From contig NZ_RDBK01000043.1 of NCBI RefSeq assembly GCF_008042275.1, positions 1,990,927 to 2,037,628 of the forward strand: 46,702 nt of DNA, in the 5' to 3' direction. The translations under genes were made by a program, and so were the position numbers. The notes beneath the pieces were generated by a model. That model searched no databases. It worked only from the letters and a program-made list of their open reading frames with translations, and was not told where the DNA came from. This document shows, piece after piece, positions 16,929-25,750 of this stretch. This stretch comes from Streptomyces sp. OR43. Its GTDB lineage: Bacteria > Actinomycetota > Actinomycetes > Streptomycetales > Streptomycetaceae. Every line of letters begins with the position of its first letter. Positions within the stretch are counted from its first letter, which is position 1.

Positions 16929-17756
16929 CTACTTCTTGAGGAAGTCCAGGAGGTCCTTGTTGAACCTCTCCTTGTCGCCGGGGACCAGCGCGATGCCGTG
17001 GGAGCCGCCCTCGTAGACCTTCAGCTCGGCGTCGGAGATGATCTGCGCCGACTTGCGGCCGGTGGCGTCGAGGGGCACGACCTGGTCGTCGTCGCCGTGG
17101 ACGATGAGGGTGGGGACGTCGAACCGCTTCAGGTCGTCGGTGAAGTCGGTGTACGCGAACGCGTCGACGCAGCGGACACCGCCCTCGATGGTCTGCGCCA
17201 TGGCCATGTACCAGAACGCGTCCTTGTTGCCCTGCGTCACCTTGTTGCCGGGCTTGTCGGTGGAGAAGAAGCCCTCCGCCGTGTCCTTCCAGAACTGCGA
17301 GCGCTCCTTCAGGATGCCTGCCTTGATCTGGTCGAAGACCTCCTCCGGCACGCCCTCGGGGTTGGTGCCGGACTTGAGCATGAGCGGGGGCACCGCCGAC
17401 AGCAGGACGGCGGACCGGATGCGCTCGGTGCCGTGACGCCCGATGTAGCGGGCGAGTTCGCCGCCGCCCATGGAATGGGCGACGAGCGTGACGTCCCGCA
17501 GGTCCAGGCTCGTGATCAGGTCGTCGAGGTCGTCGGCGAAGGTGTCGAAGTCGTAGCCGTCCCAGACCGGCGTGGAGCGTCCGTGGCCGCGCCGGTCGTG
17601 CGCGATGCCCCGGAACCCGGCGTCGGCCACCGCCTTGAGCTGGTCGTGCCAGGCGTCGCCGTTGAGCGGCCAGCCGTGGATGAACACCACGGGCCGGCCC
17701 CGCCCCCAGTCCTTGTAGAAGATCTCGACACCGTCGCGGGTGGTGCAGACAGGCAT
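16929..17756 (-). CDS. Alpha/beta hydrolase, cofactor-free (non-heme) chloroperoxidase type
   Basis: 275 aa. The nucleophile elbow is AHSMGGGE (Ser near 97), the acid is in IVHGDDDQVVP and the His in EGGSHGI, so the Ser-Asp-His triad is complete. The oxyanion-side motif FIHGWPLNGDAW and the DRRGHGRS motif are those of bacterial perhydrolases/chloroperoxidases, which are esterases that can form peracids. gaaagg is 7 nt before ATG 17756. It is monocistronic. The natural substrate is unknown. Confidence 0.93.
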   Translation of the reverse strand: MPVCTTRDGVEIFYKDWGRGRPVVFIHGWPLNGDAWHDQLKAVADAGFRGIAHDRRGHGRSTPVWDGYDFDTFADDLDDLITSLDLRDVTLVAHSMGGGELARYIGRHGTERIRSAVLLSAVPPLMLKSGTNPEGVPEEVFDQIKAGILKERSQFWKDTAEGFFSTDKPGNKVTQGNKDAFWYMAMAQTIEGGVRCVDAFAYTDFTDDLKRFDVPTLIVHGDDDQVVPLDATGRKSAQIISDAELKVYEGGSHGIALVPGDKERFNKDLLDFLKK

Positions 17757-18145
17757 GGCCGGTCCTTTCGGTGCAGGAGACGGCGCCGGGCGGGCGCCGG
17801 CGTCGCCGCGTGGAACTCGGCAAGGCTTTCGATCCCCCAGTGACCGATCCTGGGACGACGGCCGTGAACCGCAAATCGGGGCGCGGCTCCCCGCGAGCCC
17901 GGGGCCGGGTACCGGGTCGGCCGTGCGGGGCCGGCAGGCCCTTCGACCGCCCGGCGTGTGGGCTGGGCCACATGGGGGAGTGGCGCGGTGATCAGCGGGC
18001 AGCAGCCTCGTACGAGCAGTTCGGAGCGACACGCCGTTGATCACGTGGTGAGCGGGACATCTCAGCATGTGGTAGTAACGGGGCGTTTCCGGACTGCTCG
18101 TTAAACTGAGCCGACCGCGATAAATGGATTGAGCGAGGAGCGCAC
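17757..18145. other. Intergenic region before ask
   Basis: About 390 bp between divergent genes. No small gene is convincing. The 200 bp nearest ask are less GC-rich and carry gaggag at 18135-18140 as the ask ribosome site. Two tgatca palindromes (about 17990 and 18037) are present. I cannot name a regulator. Confidence 0.5.
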
Positions 18146-19417
18146 GTGGGCCTTGTCGTGCAGAAGTACGGAGGCTCCTCCGTAGCCGATGCCGAGGGCA
18201 TCAAGCGGGTCGCCAAGCGAGTCGTCGACGCCAAGAAGAATGGCAACCAGGTGGTTGTCGTGGTGTCCGCGATGGGTGACACGACGGACGAGTTGATCGA
18301 TCTCGCCGAGCAGGTATCCCCGATGCCGGCCGGGCGTGAGTTCGACATGCTGCTGACCGCCGGGGAGCGGATCTCCATGGCCCTGCTGGCCATGGCGATC
18401 AAAAACCTGGGCCATGAGGCCCAGTCCTTCACGGGCAGCCAGGCCGGTGTCATCACCGACTCGGTCCACAACAAAGCGCGCATCATCGATGTCACGCCCG
18501 GCCGCATCCGGACCTCGATCGACGAGGGCAACATCGCCATCGTCGCCGGGTTCCAGGGCGTCAGCCAGGAGGGCAAGAACATCACCACCCTCGGCCGCGG
18601 CGGGTCGGACACCACCGCGGTGGCGCTCGCGGCCGCGCTGGACGCCGAGGTCTGTGAGATCTACACCGATGTGGACGGCGTCTTCACCGCCGACCCGCGG
18701 GTCGTGAAGAAGGCCCGGAAGATCGACTGGATCTCCTTCGAGGACATGCTGGAACTGGCCGCGTCCGGTTCCAAGGTGCTGCTGCACCGCTGTGTGGAGT
18801 ACGCACGCCGCTACAACATCCCGATCCACGTCCGCTCGTCCTTCTCGGGACTGCGCGGAACCTGGGTCAGCAACGAGCCGCAAGGGGACCAGCAGGTGGA
18901 GCACGCCATCATCTCCGGAGTCGCCCACGACGTCTCCGAGGCCAAGGTCACGGTCGTCGGCGTGCCCGACAAGCCGGGCGAGGCAGCGGCGATCTTCCGC
19001 GCGATCGCGGACGCCGAGATCAACATGGACATGGTGGTGCAGAACGTCTCCGCCGCGTCGACCGGTCTGACCGACATCACCTTCACGCTCCCCAAGGCGG
19101 AGGGCCGCAAGGCCATCGACGCCCTGGAGCGCAGCCGGGCCGGCATCGGCTTCGAGTCGCTGCGCTACGACGACCAGATCGCCAAGATCTCCCTGGTCGG
19201 CGCGGGTATGAAGACCAACCCGGGGGTCACCGCGGGCTTCTTCGAGGCGCTGTCCGACGTCGGCGTGAACATCGAGCTGATCTCGACGTCCGAGATCCGC
19301 ATCTCGGTGGTCACCCGCGCCGACGACGTCAACGAGGCCGTGCGCGCCGTGCACACCGCCTTCGGACTCGACAGCGACTCCGACGAGGCAGTCGTGTACG
19401 GGGGCACCGGCCGATGA
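18146..19417 (+). CDS. ask: Aspartokinase
   Basis: 423 aa. It phosphorylates aspartate, the first step toward lysine/diaminopimelate, threonine and methionine. The kinase domain (1 to about 245) has KYGGSSV at 7-13 and the [18 protein letters not shown] loop. Two ACT domains (about 265-340 and 345-418) are the amino-acid-sensing module. It starts at GTG with gaggag upstream. Its last 4 bp overlap asd. An internal GTG at codon 251 would yield a separate beta subunit, as in Corynebacterium and Bacillus LysC. Confidence 0.97.
   Translation: MGLVVQKYGGSSVADAEGIKRVAKRVVDAKKNGNQVVVVVSAMGDTTDELIDLAEQVSPMPAGREFDMLLTAGERISMALLAMAIKNLGHEAQSFTGSQAGVITDSVHNKARIIDVTPGRIRTSIDEGNIAIVAGFQGVSQEGKNITTLGRGGSDTTAVALAAALDAEVCEIYTDVDGVFTADPRVVKKARKIDWISFEDMLELAASGSKVLLHRCVEYARRYNIPIHVRSSFSGLRGTWVSNEPQGDQQVEHAIISGVAHDVSEAKVTVVGVPDKPGEAAAIFRAIADAEINMDMVVQNVSAASTGLTDITFTLPKAEGRKAIDALERSRAGIGFESLRYDDQIAKISLVGAGMKTNPGVTAGFFEALSDVGVNIELISTSEIRISVVTRADDVNEAVRAVHTAFGLDSDSDEAVVYGGTGR
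18882..19417 (+). other. Internal ribosome site and start for the aspartokinase beta subunit
   Basis: aaggggac (18882-18889) sits 7 nt before an in-frame GTG at 18896. The product would be 173 aa starting [20 protein letters not shown], which aligns with the known start of the corynebacterial beta subunit. The alpha2beta2 form is known in that family; use of this start here is inferred. Confidence 0.75.
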
Positions 19418-20478
19418 CCGCACGCCGCCCTTCGCTCGCGGTCGTCGGCGCGACCGGGGCGATCGGCGGCGTCATGCTCCAGATCCTCTCGGAACACGCG
19501 GATGTCTGGGGCGAGGTGAAACTGATCGCCTCACCGCGTCTCGTCGGCCGCAAGCTGATGGTGCGCGGTGAGGAGTCAGAGGTCCTCGGACTCACCGAGG
19601 ACGTCTTCGACGACGTCGACGTGGCGCTCTTCCTGGTGCCCGACGAGGTGTCCGCGCGCTGGGCGCCGCTCGCCGCGTCCAAGGGCACGGTCGTCATCGA
19701 CGACTCCGCGGCCTTCCGGACGGACGGCGAGGTCCCGCTGGTCGTGCCCGAGATCAACCCCCATGCCGTACGGATCAGGCCGCGCGGCATCGTCGCGAGC
19801 CCGAACTGCACGACGCTGTCGCTGATCGTCGCGGTCGGCGCCCTGCACGCCGAGTTCGGGCTGCGGGAACTGGTCGTCTCGTCCTACCAGGCGGTGAGCG
19901 GGGCCGGGCGCGACGGCGTCGCCGTCCTGCGCGAACAGCTCTCGATGGTGGCCGGTACCGAACTCGGTACGAAGCCGGGCGACGTGCGGCGCGTCGTGGG
20001 CGACACGGACGGCGGCCCGTTCGCCGCTCCCGTGGCTCTCAACGTCGTGCCGTGGGCCGGTACGGACGCGGGCGACGGCTGGTCGTCCGAGGAACTGGCG
20101 ATCCGCGACGAGTGCCGCAAGATCCTGGACCTGCCCTCGTTGAAGGTCTCGGCGACCTGTGTGTACGTGCCCGTGATCGCCACGCACTCGATGTCCGTGC
20201 ACGTCCGCTTCGAGAACGAGGTAGCGGTCGACCGGGCCCATGAGATCCTGGCGACCGCGCCGGGCGTGGTGCTCTACGACAACCCCGGAGCCGGCGACTT
20301 CCCCACCCCGTCCGATGTCGTGGGCACCGATCCCACGTGGGTCGGCCGGGTCCGCCGCTCGCTGGACGATCCCCGGGCGCTGGAACTCTTCCTCTGCGGC
20401 GACAACCTCCGTAAGGGAGCGGCGCTGAACGTGGCTCAGATCGCCGAAGCGGTCGCCGCGGAATTTCCCCGGTCCTGA
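19414..20478 (+). CDS. asd: Aspartate-semialdehyde dehydrogenase
   Basis: 354 aa. It reduces aspartyl phosphate to aspartate semialdehyde with NADPH, directly after aspartokinase. The nucleotide loop is [16 protein letters not shown] (near the N-terminus). The catalytic Cys132 is in [10 protein letters not shown], and [14 protein letters not shown] follows. The ATGA overlap with ask shows translational coupling. The last part carries the usual RVGRVR-like basic segment ([11 protein letters not shown]). Confidence 0.97.
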   Translation: MTARRPSLAVVGATGAIGGVMLQILSEHADVWGEVKLIASPRLVGRKLMVRGEESEVLGLTEDVFDDVDVALFLVPDEVSARWAPLAASKGTVVIDDSAAFRTDGEVPLVVPEINPHAVRIRPRGIVASPNCTTLSLIVAVGALHAEFGLRELVVSSYQAVSGAGRDGVAVLREQLSMVAGTELGTKPGDVRRVVGDTDGGPFAAPVALNVVPWAGTDAGDGWSSEELAIRDECRKILDLPSLKVSATCVYVPVIATHSMSVHVRFENEVAVDRAHEILATAPGVVLYDNPGAGDFPTPSDVVGTDPTWVGRVRRSLDDPRALELFLCGDNLRKGAALNVAQIAEAVAAEFPRS

Positions 20479-20750
20479 TCGAACCTGTTTTGTACGCTCT
20501 GTGAATGCCCTGTGAGCAAGTTGCTGGTCTGAACCTCTTGAGCTGGGGTATCGCGGTGGCCGACGATGACCTTTCGGCCCGTCGCAACCGCCGGCCGGCC
20601 GACAGGCGTCTCAGCGGTCACTTCTTGCGCGGCGGGGCGCACATTCGGGGCATTTGGGGAAGATCGGGTACGTATGAGGGCTTATCGCATGGAGCCAAAC
20701 GCGGTGCCGTATGCGTACAACCCTGACGGGGGGAAACGTGTCCAACTGGC
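20479..20750. other. Leader region of the sigma factor gene
   Basis: About 270 bp. Short open frames (for example 20505-20726) exist but have poor coding character. A TACGTAT at 20668-20674 could be a -10. A G-rich run (gggggg aaac, 20728-20737) lies 14 nt before the start, long for a ribosome site. Confidence 0.4.
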
Positions 20751-21413
20751 GTGGCAGAGGTTCTCGATATCACAGTGGTGGGCCCCCTGCGCGGCGCTTC
20801 GGTGCGACCGCTCAGACGGCCCCGCGCGTCCGGTGGTATGCCGGTGATCGCGCCCATGCCCGCAACGCGCGCCGCGGGGCTGCCGTCGCAGCGCGAGGGC
20901 GCTGAGGAGAGCGTGGCAGCCGGAACCACCGTCGACCACCTCACCGAGACCTACCGCGCCCACTACCGTTCGCTGCTCGGCCTCGCCGCCCTGCTGCTGG
21001 ACGACACGGCGTCCTGTGAGGACGTCGTGCAGGAGGCGTTCATCCGCGTCCACTCGGCGCGCAACCGGGTACGCGAGCCCGAGAAGACGCTCGCGTACCT
21101 GCGTCAGACCGTCGTCAACCTCTCCCGCTCCGCGCTGCGCCGGCGCATCCTCGGGCTGAAGCTGCTCTCCAAGCCCATGCCGGACATGGCGAGCGCGGAG
21201 GAGGGGGCCTATGACCAACTGGAGCGGGACGCGCTGATCAAGGCGATGCGGGGGCTGCAACGGCGCCAGCGGGAGGTGCTGGTGCTGCGCTACTTCGCGG
21301 ACATGACCGAGGCGCAGGTCGCCGAGACGCTGGGGATATCCCTGGGCTCGGTGAAGGCGTACGGCTCCCGCGGCATCGCGGCGCTGCGCGTGGTGATGGA
21401 GGCGCAGGCATGA
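20751..21413 (+). CDS. SigE-family (ECF) RNA polymerase sigma factor
   Basis: 220 aa. Region 2 (about 65-130) has YRSLLGLAALLLDDTASCED and VVQEAFIRVH with the usual aromatic/acid pattern; region 4 (about 160-215) has LQRRQREVLVLRYFADMTEA and the recognition helix ISLGSVKAYGSRGIAAL. The first 55 residues are an unstructured extension, so the true start could be a little downstream; GTG 20751 is the longest that is free of overlap. The stop overlaps the start of the Asn-rich membrane protein (ATGA), implying a functional pair, possibly sigma factor and anti-sigma or sensor. Confidence 0.9.
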   Translation: MAEVLDITVVGPLRGASVRPLRRPRASGGMPVIAPMPATRAAGLPSQREGAEESVAAGTTVDHLTETYRAHYRSLLGLAALLLDDTASCEDVVQEAFIRVHSARNRVREPEKTLAYLRQTVVNLSRSALRRRILGLKLLSKPMPDMASAEEGAYDQLERDALIKAMRGLQRRQREVLVLRYFADMTEAQVAETLGISLGSVKAYGSRGIAALRVVMEAQA

Positions 21414-22744
21414 GCGGGCGTCACGACGACGATCACCTGCGCGGCAATGAGAACAGCACCGAGAACGGCAACGAGAACAGCAACGAGAACAGCAACGAGA
21501 ACGAGAACGGGAACAGGCGCCGGTCTGCCCGCGGACATCGGAATGACCGGACTGGAAACGGAATTGTGAACCACGGGCCGGAGAACACTCCGCACAGGGA
21601 CGGCGACTCGGGCCAGGAAGCGCCTCCGGGCGCTGACGGCGTCGTTTCCGGTCCGGTCGGTCCGGTCGGTCCGGTCGGTCCGTTCGGTCCGGGCCCGGGC
21701 TCACTCGGCGGCGACCTCCTCGACGAGGCCGCGCTGCGCCGGATGATGCGCGGCGCCGTGCAGGGCCTCGAACCGAGCGACGGCACCCTCGACCACCTGT
21801 ACCGCGCGGTGCCCGCCCGCCGTGCGCGGCGCCGCCAGGCGCTCGTCGGGGTGGCCGCGGCCGCCCTGCTCATCGGTACCGCGGTCCCCGCCTTCGTCCA
21901 TGTGGCCGGCTCCGAGGGCTCCAGCACCGCCAGCCCCGCCATCGCCGGTCACGGTGAGCAGGCGCAGGGCGGCAACGGCGAGGAGCCCGGCGCGGAATCC
22001 GGCAACGGGGGCGGCACCGGCGGCAGCGACGGTCAGCAGAGCGGGACACAGGGCCTGCCGGACAGCACGGCGACGCCCTCCGACAGCAGCGGTCAGGGCG
22101 CGGACGAGGAGACGAACGGCGGCTCCGCGGACGATCCTTCCGCCAGTGCGCAGGCCGTCATGCCGGCCTGCGCCCCGGACCAGCTGGGGGTCGCCTCGGC
22201 GAGCACCGGCGCGGTGGGTGCCGACGGCACGGTGTACGGGACCTTCCGCATCGCCAACGTGTCCGGCAAGGACTGCTCGGTGAGCAGCGGCGGCACGGTG
22301 GGCTTCGCGGCGGCGGGTGCGGCCGACCCGGCGAGGATCGTGGTCGTCCGGCACACGCAGGGGGACCCGGCGTCCGGACTGCCCGATCCCGCGCAGGAGG
22401 AGGCGAGCATGCTCCTGAAGCCGGCCATGGTCTACGAGGTGCAGTTCGCCTGGGTGCCCCAGGAGACCTGTCCGACCACCGGCGGCTCACCCTCCCCGAC
22501 GCCCACGGACGGAGCGGCCGGCACTACCGGCGGCGCGACCGGGGCGACGACGGGCAGCGCGACCGGGGACGGCGAAGCGGGTACGGAGACACAGCTCGGC
22601 AGCGACGAGGGCGACGGCGCGGCCAAGGGCACCGTGTCCGTGATGCACACACCGGAGCCGGGGGCGCCGATCGCCGAGACGACGATCGCCAACGCCTGCG
22701 CGGGCACGATCTACCGCACGGGCGTGCTGGCACCGCCTTCTTAG
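21410..22744 (+). CDS. Asn-rich single-span membrane protein coupled to the sigma factor
   Basis: 444 aa. The cytoplasmic N-terminus (1-143) begins with NEN/NSNEN repeats (12-36), continues with a GPVGPVGPVGPFGPG repeat (81-97), and ends with a helical segment LLDEAALRRMMRGAVQGLEP. One membrane helix (144-166) follows. Outside there is a Gly/Ser/Thr-rich stalk, then a globular part (about 245-360: CAPDQLGVASAS ... ETCP) with four Cys that may form disulfides, another low-complexity linker, and a final NACAGTIYRTG segment. The 4-bp overlap with the sigma gene argues for an anti-sigma or signal-sensing role. I see no zinc-binding anti-sigma motif (HxxxCxxC). Confidence 0.82.
   Translation: MSGRHDDDHLRGNENSTENGNENSNENSNENENGNRRRSARGHRNDRTGNGIVNHGPENTPHRDGDSGQEAPPGADGVVSGPVGPVGPVGPFGPGPGSLGGDLLDEAALRRMMRGAVQGLEPSDGTLDHLYRAVPARRARRRQALVGVAAAALLIGTAVPAFVHVAGSEGSSTASPAIAGHGEQAQGGNGEEPGAESGNGGGTGGSDGQQSGTQGLPDSTATPSDSSGQGADEETNGGSADDPSASAQAVMPACAPDQLGVASASTGAVGADGTVYGTFRIANVSGKDCSVSSGGTVGFAAAGAADPARIVVVRHTQGDPASGLPDPAQEEASMLLKPAMVYEVQFAWVPQETCPTTGGSPSPTPTDGAAGTTGGATGATTGSATGDGEAGTETQLGSDEGDGAAKGTVSVMHTPEPGAPIAETTIANACAGTIYRTGVLAPPS
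21446..21513. repeat. In-frame short tandem repeats encoding NEN/SNEN
   Basis: Units of the type aacgagaacagc recur with 12-bp periodicity (aacgagaacagcaacgag etc.). They encode the Asn/Glu/Ser tract at the N-terminus of the membrane protein. A second, 9-bp repeat (ggtccggtc) at 21652-21690 encodes GPV. Confidence 0.8.
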
Positions 22745-22832
22745 GGGCGGGGCGTGGCCCGGCCCGCCGGAGCCGCCCGGCACCGCGTGGCCCGGCTCGC
22801 CGACGCGCCCGGTGCCTCGTGTCTCCGCGTGT

Positions 22833-22910
22833 CGCCGGGGCGCGCGGGCGGGTCAGTTCGCCGGGGCGCGCGGGCGGGTCAGCTGGCCGGGGCGCGGGCG
22901 GGTCAGCCGG
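22833..22910. repeat. Tandem repeats at the 3' end of the SURF1 gene
   Basis: Three units of 24-28 bp (core ccggggcgcgcgggcgggtc) start at about 22833, 22859 and 22887. The last contains the SURF1 stop codon, so slippage could alter the protein's C-terminus. Confidence 0.8.
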
Positions 22911-23757
22911 CCGGGGTGTCCTCGTCGGCGACGAGGCCGAGCTTCAGGTCCCGGGCCGCTTCGGCCTCGCGCCGGAGCAGCCGGAACCACATGAAGACGA
23001 CGAACGCGGCGAAGACGAACCACTCGCCCGTGTAGCCGAGGTTCTGGAACGCCTTCAGGTCGAGCCCGCTGCCCTCCGGCGCGGCGGCCGGCACGGGACG
23101 CAGTCCGGCGCCGCCCTTTCCCGGTGAGTCGGTGAGGGCGGCATCGGCGGTCCCGGACGCACCCGTCCCCGACGCACCCGTGCGGGCGCCGGTGTCCTGG
23201 AGGGTCACCCAGGCGTCGTAGACGTCGTACTGGACGAGGTTGACCAGCGAGGCGGCGCTGATCATGCCGACCTGCCCGTCGGGGAGGCCGCCCTTCGCGT
23301 CGACGCCGTCCGTCCCCGTGTTCTCCGAGGCCTGGAGGTCGCCGGTCACGGTGACCCGGCCGGCCGGTGCGGCCGGCACCGGGGTCTGTCCGGCCTTCCC
23401 GGGCAGCCAGCCGCGTACCACCGGCAGGGCCTTGCCGCTGTCGGTGCGCAGCATGTCCAGCACGTAGAAGCCACTGCGGTCGCCCAGCTTCCGGCCGGGC
23501 ACCAGGAACTGATCGGCGTACCGGCCGCTCGCGGTCGCGGGGCGGCCGGAGGTCACCGTGTCGACGGGCAGCAGCTCGTCGAGCGGCTCGGCGGCCATCG
23601 AGCCGGGGGCGGGCTGCTTCTCGGCGGCCTCGTGCGTCTGCACGCGGTCCTCGAAGCGGCCGAGCTGCCAGGTGCCCATGAACACGCAGAACGGGATGGC
23701 CAGCACGACGAAGAGGTTGATCCCCCACCATCGCGGGGTCAGCAGGAACCGGTACAC
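22903..23757 (-). CDS. SURF1 family protein (cytochrome oxidase assembly)
   Basis: 284 aa with two membrane helices, one at the N-terminus (about 14-33: NLFVVLAIPFCVFMGTWQLG) and one near the C-terminus (about 245-265), and the large domain between them outside. The WQLGRFEDR motif, ATASGRYADQFLV and VVRGWLPGKAGQT are typical. SURF1/Shy1 proteins help insert heme a into subunit I of aa3 oxidase. GTG 23757 has a TACCGT box 6 nt upstream and is probably leaderless; ggaggg in the gap is too close to serve as a ribosome site. No cox genes lie nearby. Confidence 0.93.
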   Translation of the reverse strand: MYRFLLTPRWWGINLFVVLAIPFCVFMGTWQLGRFEDRVQTHEAAEKQPAPGSMAAEPLDELLPVDTVTSGRPATASGRYADQFLVPGRKLGDRSGFYVLDMLRTDSGKALPVVRGWLPGKAGQTPVPAAPAGRVTVTGDLQASENTGTDGVDAKGGLPDGQVGMISAASLVNLVQYDVYDAWVTLQDTGARTGASGTGASGTADAALTDSPGKGGAGLRPVPAAAPEGSGLDLKAFQNLGYTGEWFVFAAFVVFMWFRLLRREAEAARDLKLGLVADEDTPAG

Positions 23758-23763
23758 CCCTCC

Positions 23764-23769
23764 ACGGTA
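23764..23769 (-). promoter_or_regulatory. -10 box of the leaderless SURF1 transcript
   Basis: TACCGT on the minus strand ends 6 nt before GTG 23757. Confidence 0.5.
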
Positions 23770-23773
23770 CGGT

Positions 23774-23800
23774 CCCCGCTCCGGCCCCCCGGAGCTGGGG
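23774..23800. terminator. Hairpin between the S9 peptidase and SURF1 genes
   Basis: GCTCCGG (23778-23784) pairs with CCGGAGC (23789-23795), extended by CCCC/GGGG past a 1-nt bulge. It lies downstream of the S9 peptidase stop, so it probably ends that transcript before the SURF1 promoter. Confidence 0.6.
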
Positions 23801-23834
23801 CACCCCGTACACCGCCCTTTATCCGGCCCCTACG

Positions 23835-25679
23835 TCACCGTTGGGCGGCCTCGGCCGGGTCTCCGAGGTGGCGCCGGGCGAAGTCGAGTTCCAGGCGCAC
23901 CTGCTTGATGCGCTCCTCCACGACGAGCGAGCCGTGGCCCGCGTCGTACCGGTAGACCTCGTGCACGGCGTCGCGGCCCTTCAGCCGGTCGACGTAGTTC
24001 TCCACCTGGCGGATCGGGCAGCGCGGATCGTTGACGCCCGCCGAGATGTAGACAGGGGCCCGCACGGCGTCGACATAGGTGAGGGGAGAGGATGCCTCGA
24101 ACCGCTCGGGCACCTCTTCCGGGGTCCCGCCCAGCAGCGTGCGGTCCATGGCCTTCAGGGCCTCCATCTCGTCGTGGTACGCCGTGACGTAGTCCGCGAC
24201 CGGGACCGCGGCCAGGCCCACGGCCCAGTCGCCGGGCTGGGTGCCGAGACCGAGCAGCGTCAGATAACCGCCCCACGAGCCGCCGGCCAGCACCAGTTTC
24301 GCCGGGTCCGCGAGGCCAGACTTGACCGACCACTCCCGCACCGCCGCGATGTCCTCCAGCTCGATCAGCCCGACCCGGTGCTTGAGCGCGTCCGTCCACG
24401 CCCGCCCGTAGCCGGTCGATCCGCGGTAGTTGACCCGGACGACCGCGTAGCCGTGGTCCACCCAGGCGGCGGGTCCCGCCGCGAAGGCGTCGCTGTCGTG
24501 CCAGGTCGGTCCGCCGTGGATCTCGAAGACCGTCGGGAACGGGCCCTCGGCCGGAGCGGCCGGGCGCTGGACGAGCGCGTGGATGCGGCCTCCGGGCCCG
24601 TCCACCCACACGTCCTCGACCGGGACGGACACCGGAGCCTTCGCGCCGGGCGGATCGAGCACCACCGCACCGGTGGTGGAGCGGACGACGGGCGGTTCGG
24701 CGGCCGACGACCACAGGTACTCCACGGTGCCGTCCGGCCGGGCCGTGGCGCCCGAGACCGTGCCCGCGGGCGTCTCCACCCGCGTCAGGGTCCCGTCGGC
24801 CGTGGCCGGTCCGTACCGCCAGAGCTCGCTGCGGGCCTCGAAGCCGTGCTCGACGAGCAGCGCGGAGCCGTCCGGATACCACTCGGCGCCGACATCGCCG
24901 GGCAGCTCGATGGCGAGGTCCGTCTCCGTGCCCGCCACCGGGTCCCAGATCATCGGCTCCCAGCGGCCGCGCCGCTGGTGCCCGACCAGCAGCCGGGTGT
25001 CCCCGGCGACCGGTGCGAAGCCGAGGACCGTGAGGCCGAGCTCCTTCGTGCCGCCCTCGGTGTCGTCCAGCTCCGCGACCGCGGTGCCGTCGGGCCGGAC
25101 CACGCGCAGCGCGGAGTGCATCGCGTCACCGTGCTCGGTGTGCTCCAGCGCGATCAGCGATCCGTCGTGCGACAGGTCGCCGACCCCCGCCGACTCACGG
25201 TGGCGGTAGATCTCCACGGGCGCCGCCCCGGGCCGTACGACGTGGACCGTGGTGCCGTCCTCGTCCGTCGAACGGCCGATCACGGCGGTCCCGTCGCGTC
25301 CGATGGCGAGCCCGGCCGGGTAGGAGGGGCCGAGACCGGGAGCCGCGGGCTCGTCCGCCGCTCCCTCGCTCCCGGCGCTGAACGGCTGGCGCATCCACAC
25401 CCCGAACTCGTCCCCGTCGGTGTCGCTGAACCACCACACGGCTTCGCCGTCCGGCGTCAGCACGCCGTCCGTCGTCCCGTTCGGCCGGTCGGTCACCTGA
25501 CGCTGTCCGCCCGTCGACCGGTCCCATGCGTACAGCTCGTACGTCCCCGTCGCGTTGGAGACGAACAGCGCGCGGTCCGGCGCGTCCTCCGCCCAGTCGG
25601 GCAGCGACACCCGGGGAGCCCGGAAGCGCTGCTCCCACGCCGGGGCGGAATCGTCTCTCGAACCAGTGGTCTCAGTCAT
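23835..25679 (-). CDS. S9 family (prolyl oligopeptidase / acylaminoacyl-peptidase-like) serine peptidase
   Basis: 614 aa, cytoplasmic (no signal). A beta-propeller-like N-terminal domain (1 to about 370) contains repeats such as DRSTGGQRQVTD and PDGEAVWWFSD. An alpha/beta hydrolase domain follows with Ser468 in GGSWGGY, Asp551 in GVNDPRCP and His582 in AGHGS, so the triad is complete. ATG 25679 has ggaggg directly upstream. Members cleave short peptides or release acylated N-terminal residues. It is a single gene, divergent from the methyltransferase gene. Confidence 0.95.
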   Translation of the reverse strand: MTETTGSRDDSAPAWEQRFRAPRVSLPDWAEDAPDRALFVSNATGTYELYAWDRSTGGQRQVTDRPNGTTDGVLTPDGEAVWWFSDTDGDEFGVWMRQPFSAGSEGAADEPAAPGLGPSYPAGLAIGRDGTAVIGRSTDEDGTTVHVVRPGAAPVEIYRHRESAGVGDLSHDGSLIALEHTEHGDAMHSALRVVRPDGTAVAELDDTEGGTKELGLTVLGFAPVAGDTRLLVGHQRRGRWEPMIWDPVAGTETDLAIELPGDVGAEWYPDGSALLVEHGFEARSELWRYGPATADGTLTRVETPAGTVSGATARPDGTVEYLWSSAAEPPVVRSTTGAVVLDPPGAKAPVSVPVEDVWVDGPGGRIHALVQRPAAPAEGPFPTVFEIHGGPTWHDSDAFAAGPAAWVDHGYAVVRVNYRGSTGYGRAWTDALKHRVGLIELEDIAAVREWSVKSGLADPAKLVLAGGSWGGYLTLLGLGTQPGDWAVGLAAVPVADYVTAYHDEMEALKAMDRTLLGGTPEEVPERFEASSPLTYVDAVRAPVYISAGVNDPRCPIRQVENYVDRLKGRDAVHEVYRYDAGHGSLVVEERIKQVRLELDFARRHLGDPAEAAQR

Positions 25680-25750
25680 GCCCTCCATTCTGCGCCGGAC
25701 GGCCGACAATTCGTTCGCGTCGCCCGCAGCCTGTGGATAACCTCGCCGGC

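Noticed and set aside
20505..20726. 73-codon frame before the sigma factor gene
   Set aside because: It is Arg/Gly-rich without a ribosome site or recognisable pattern.
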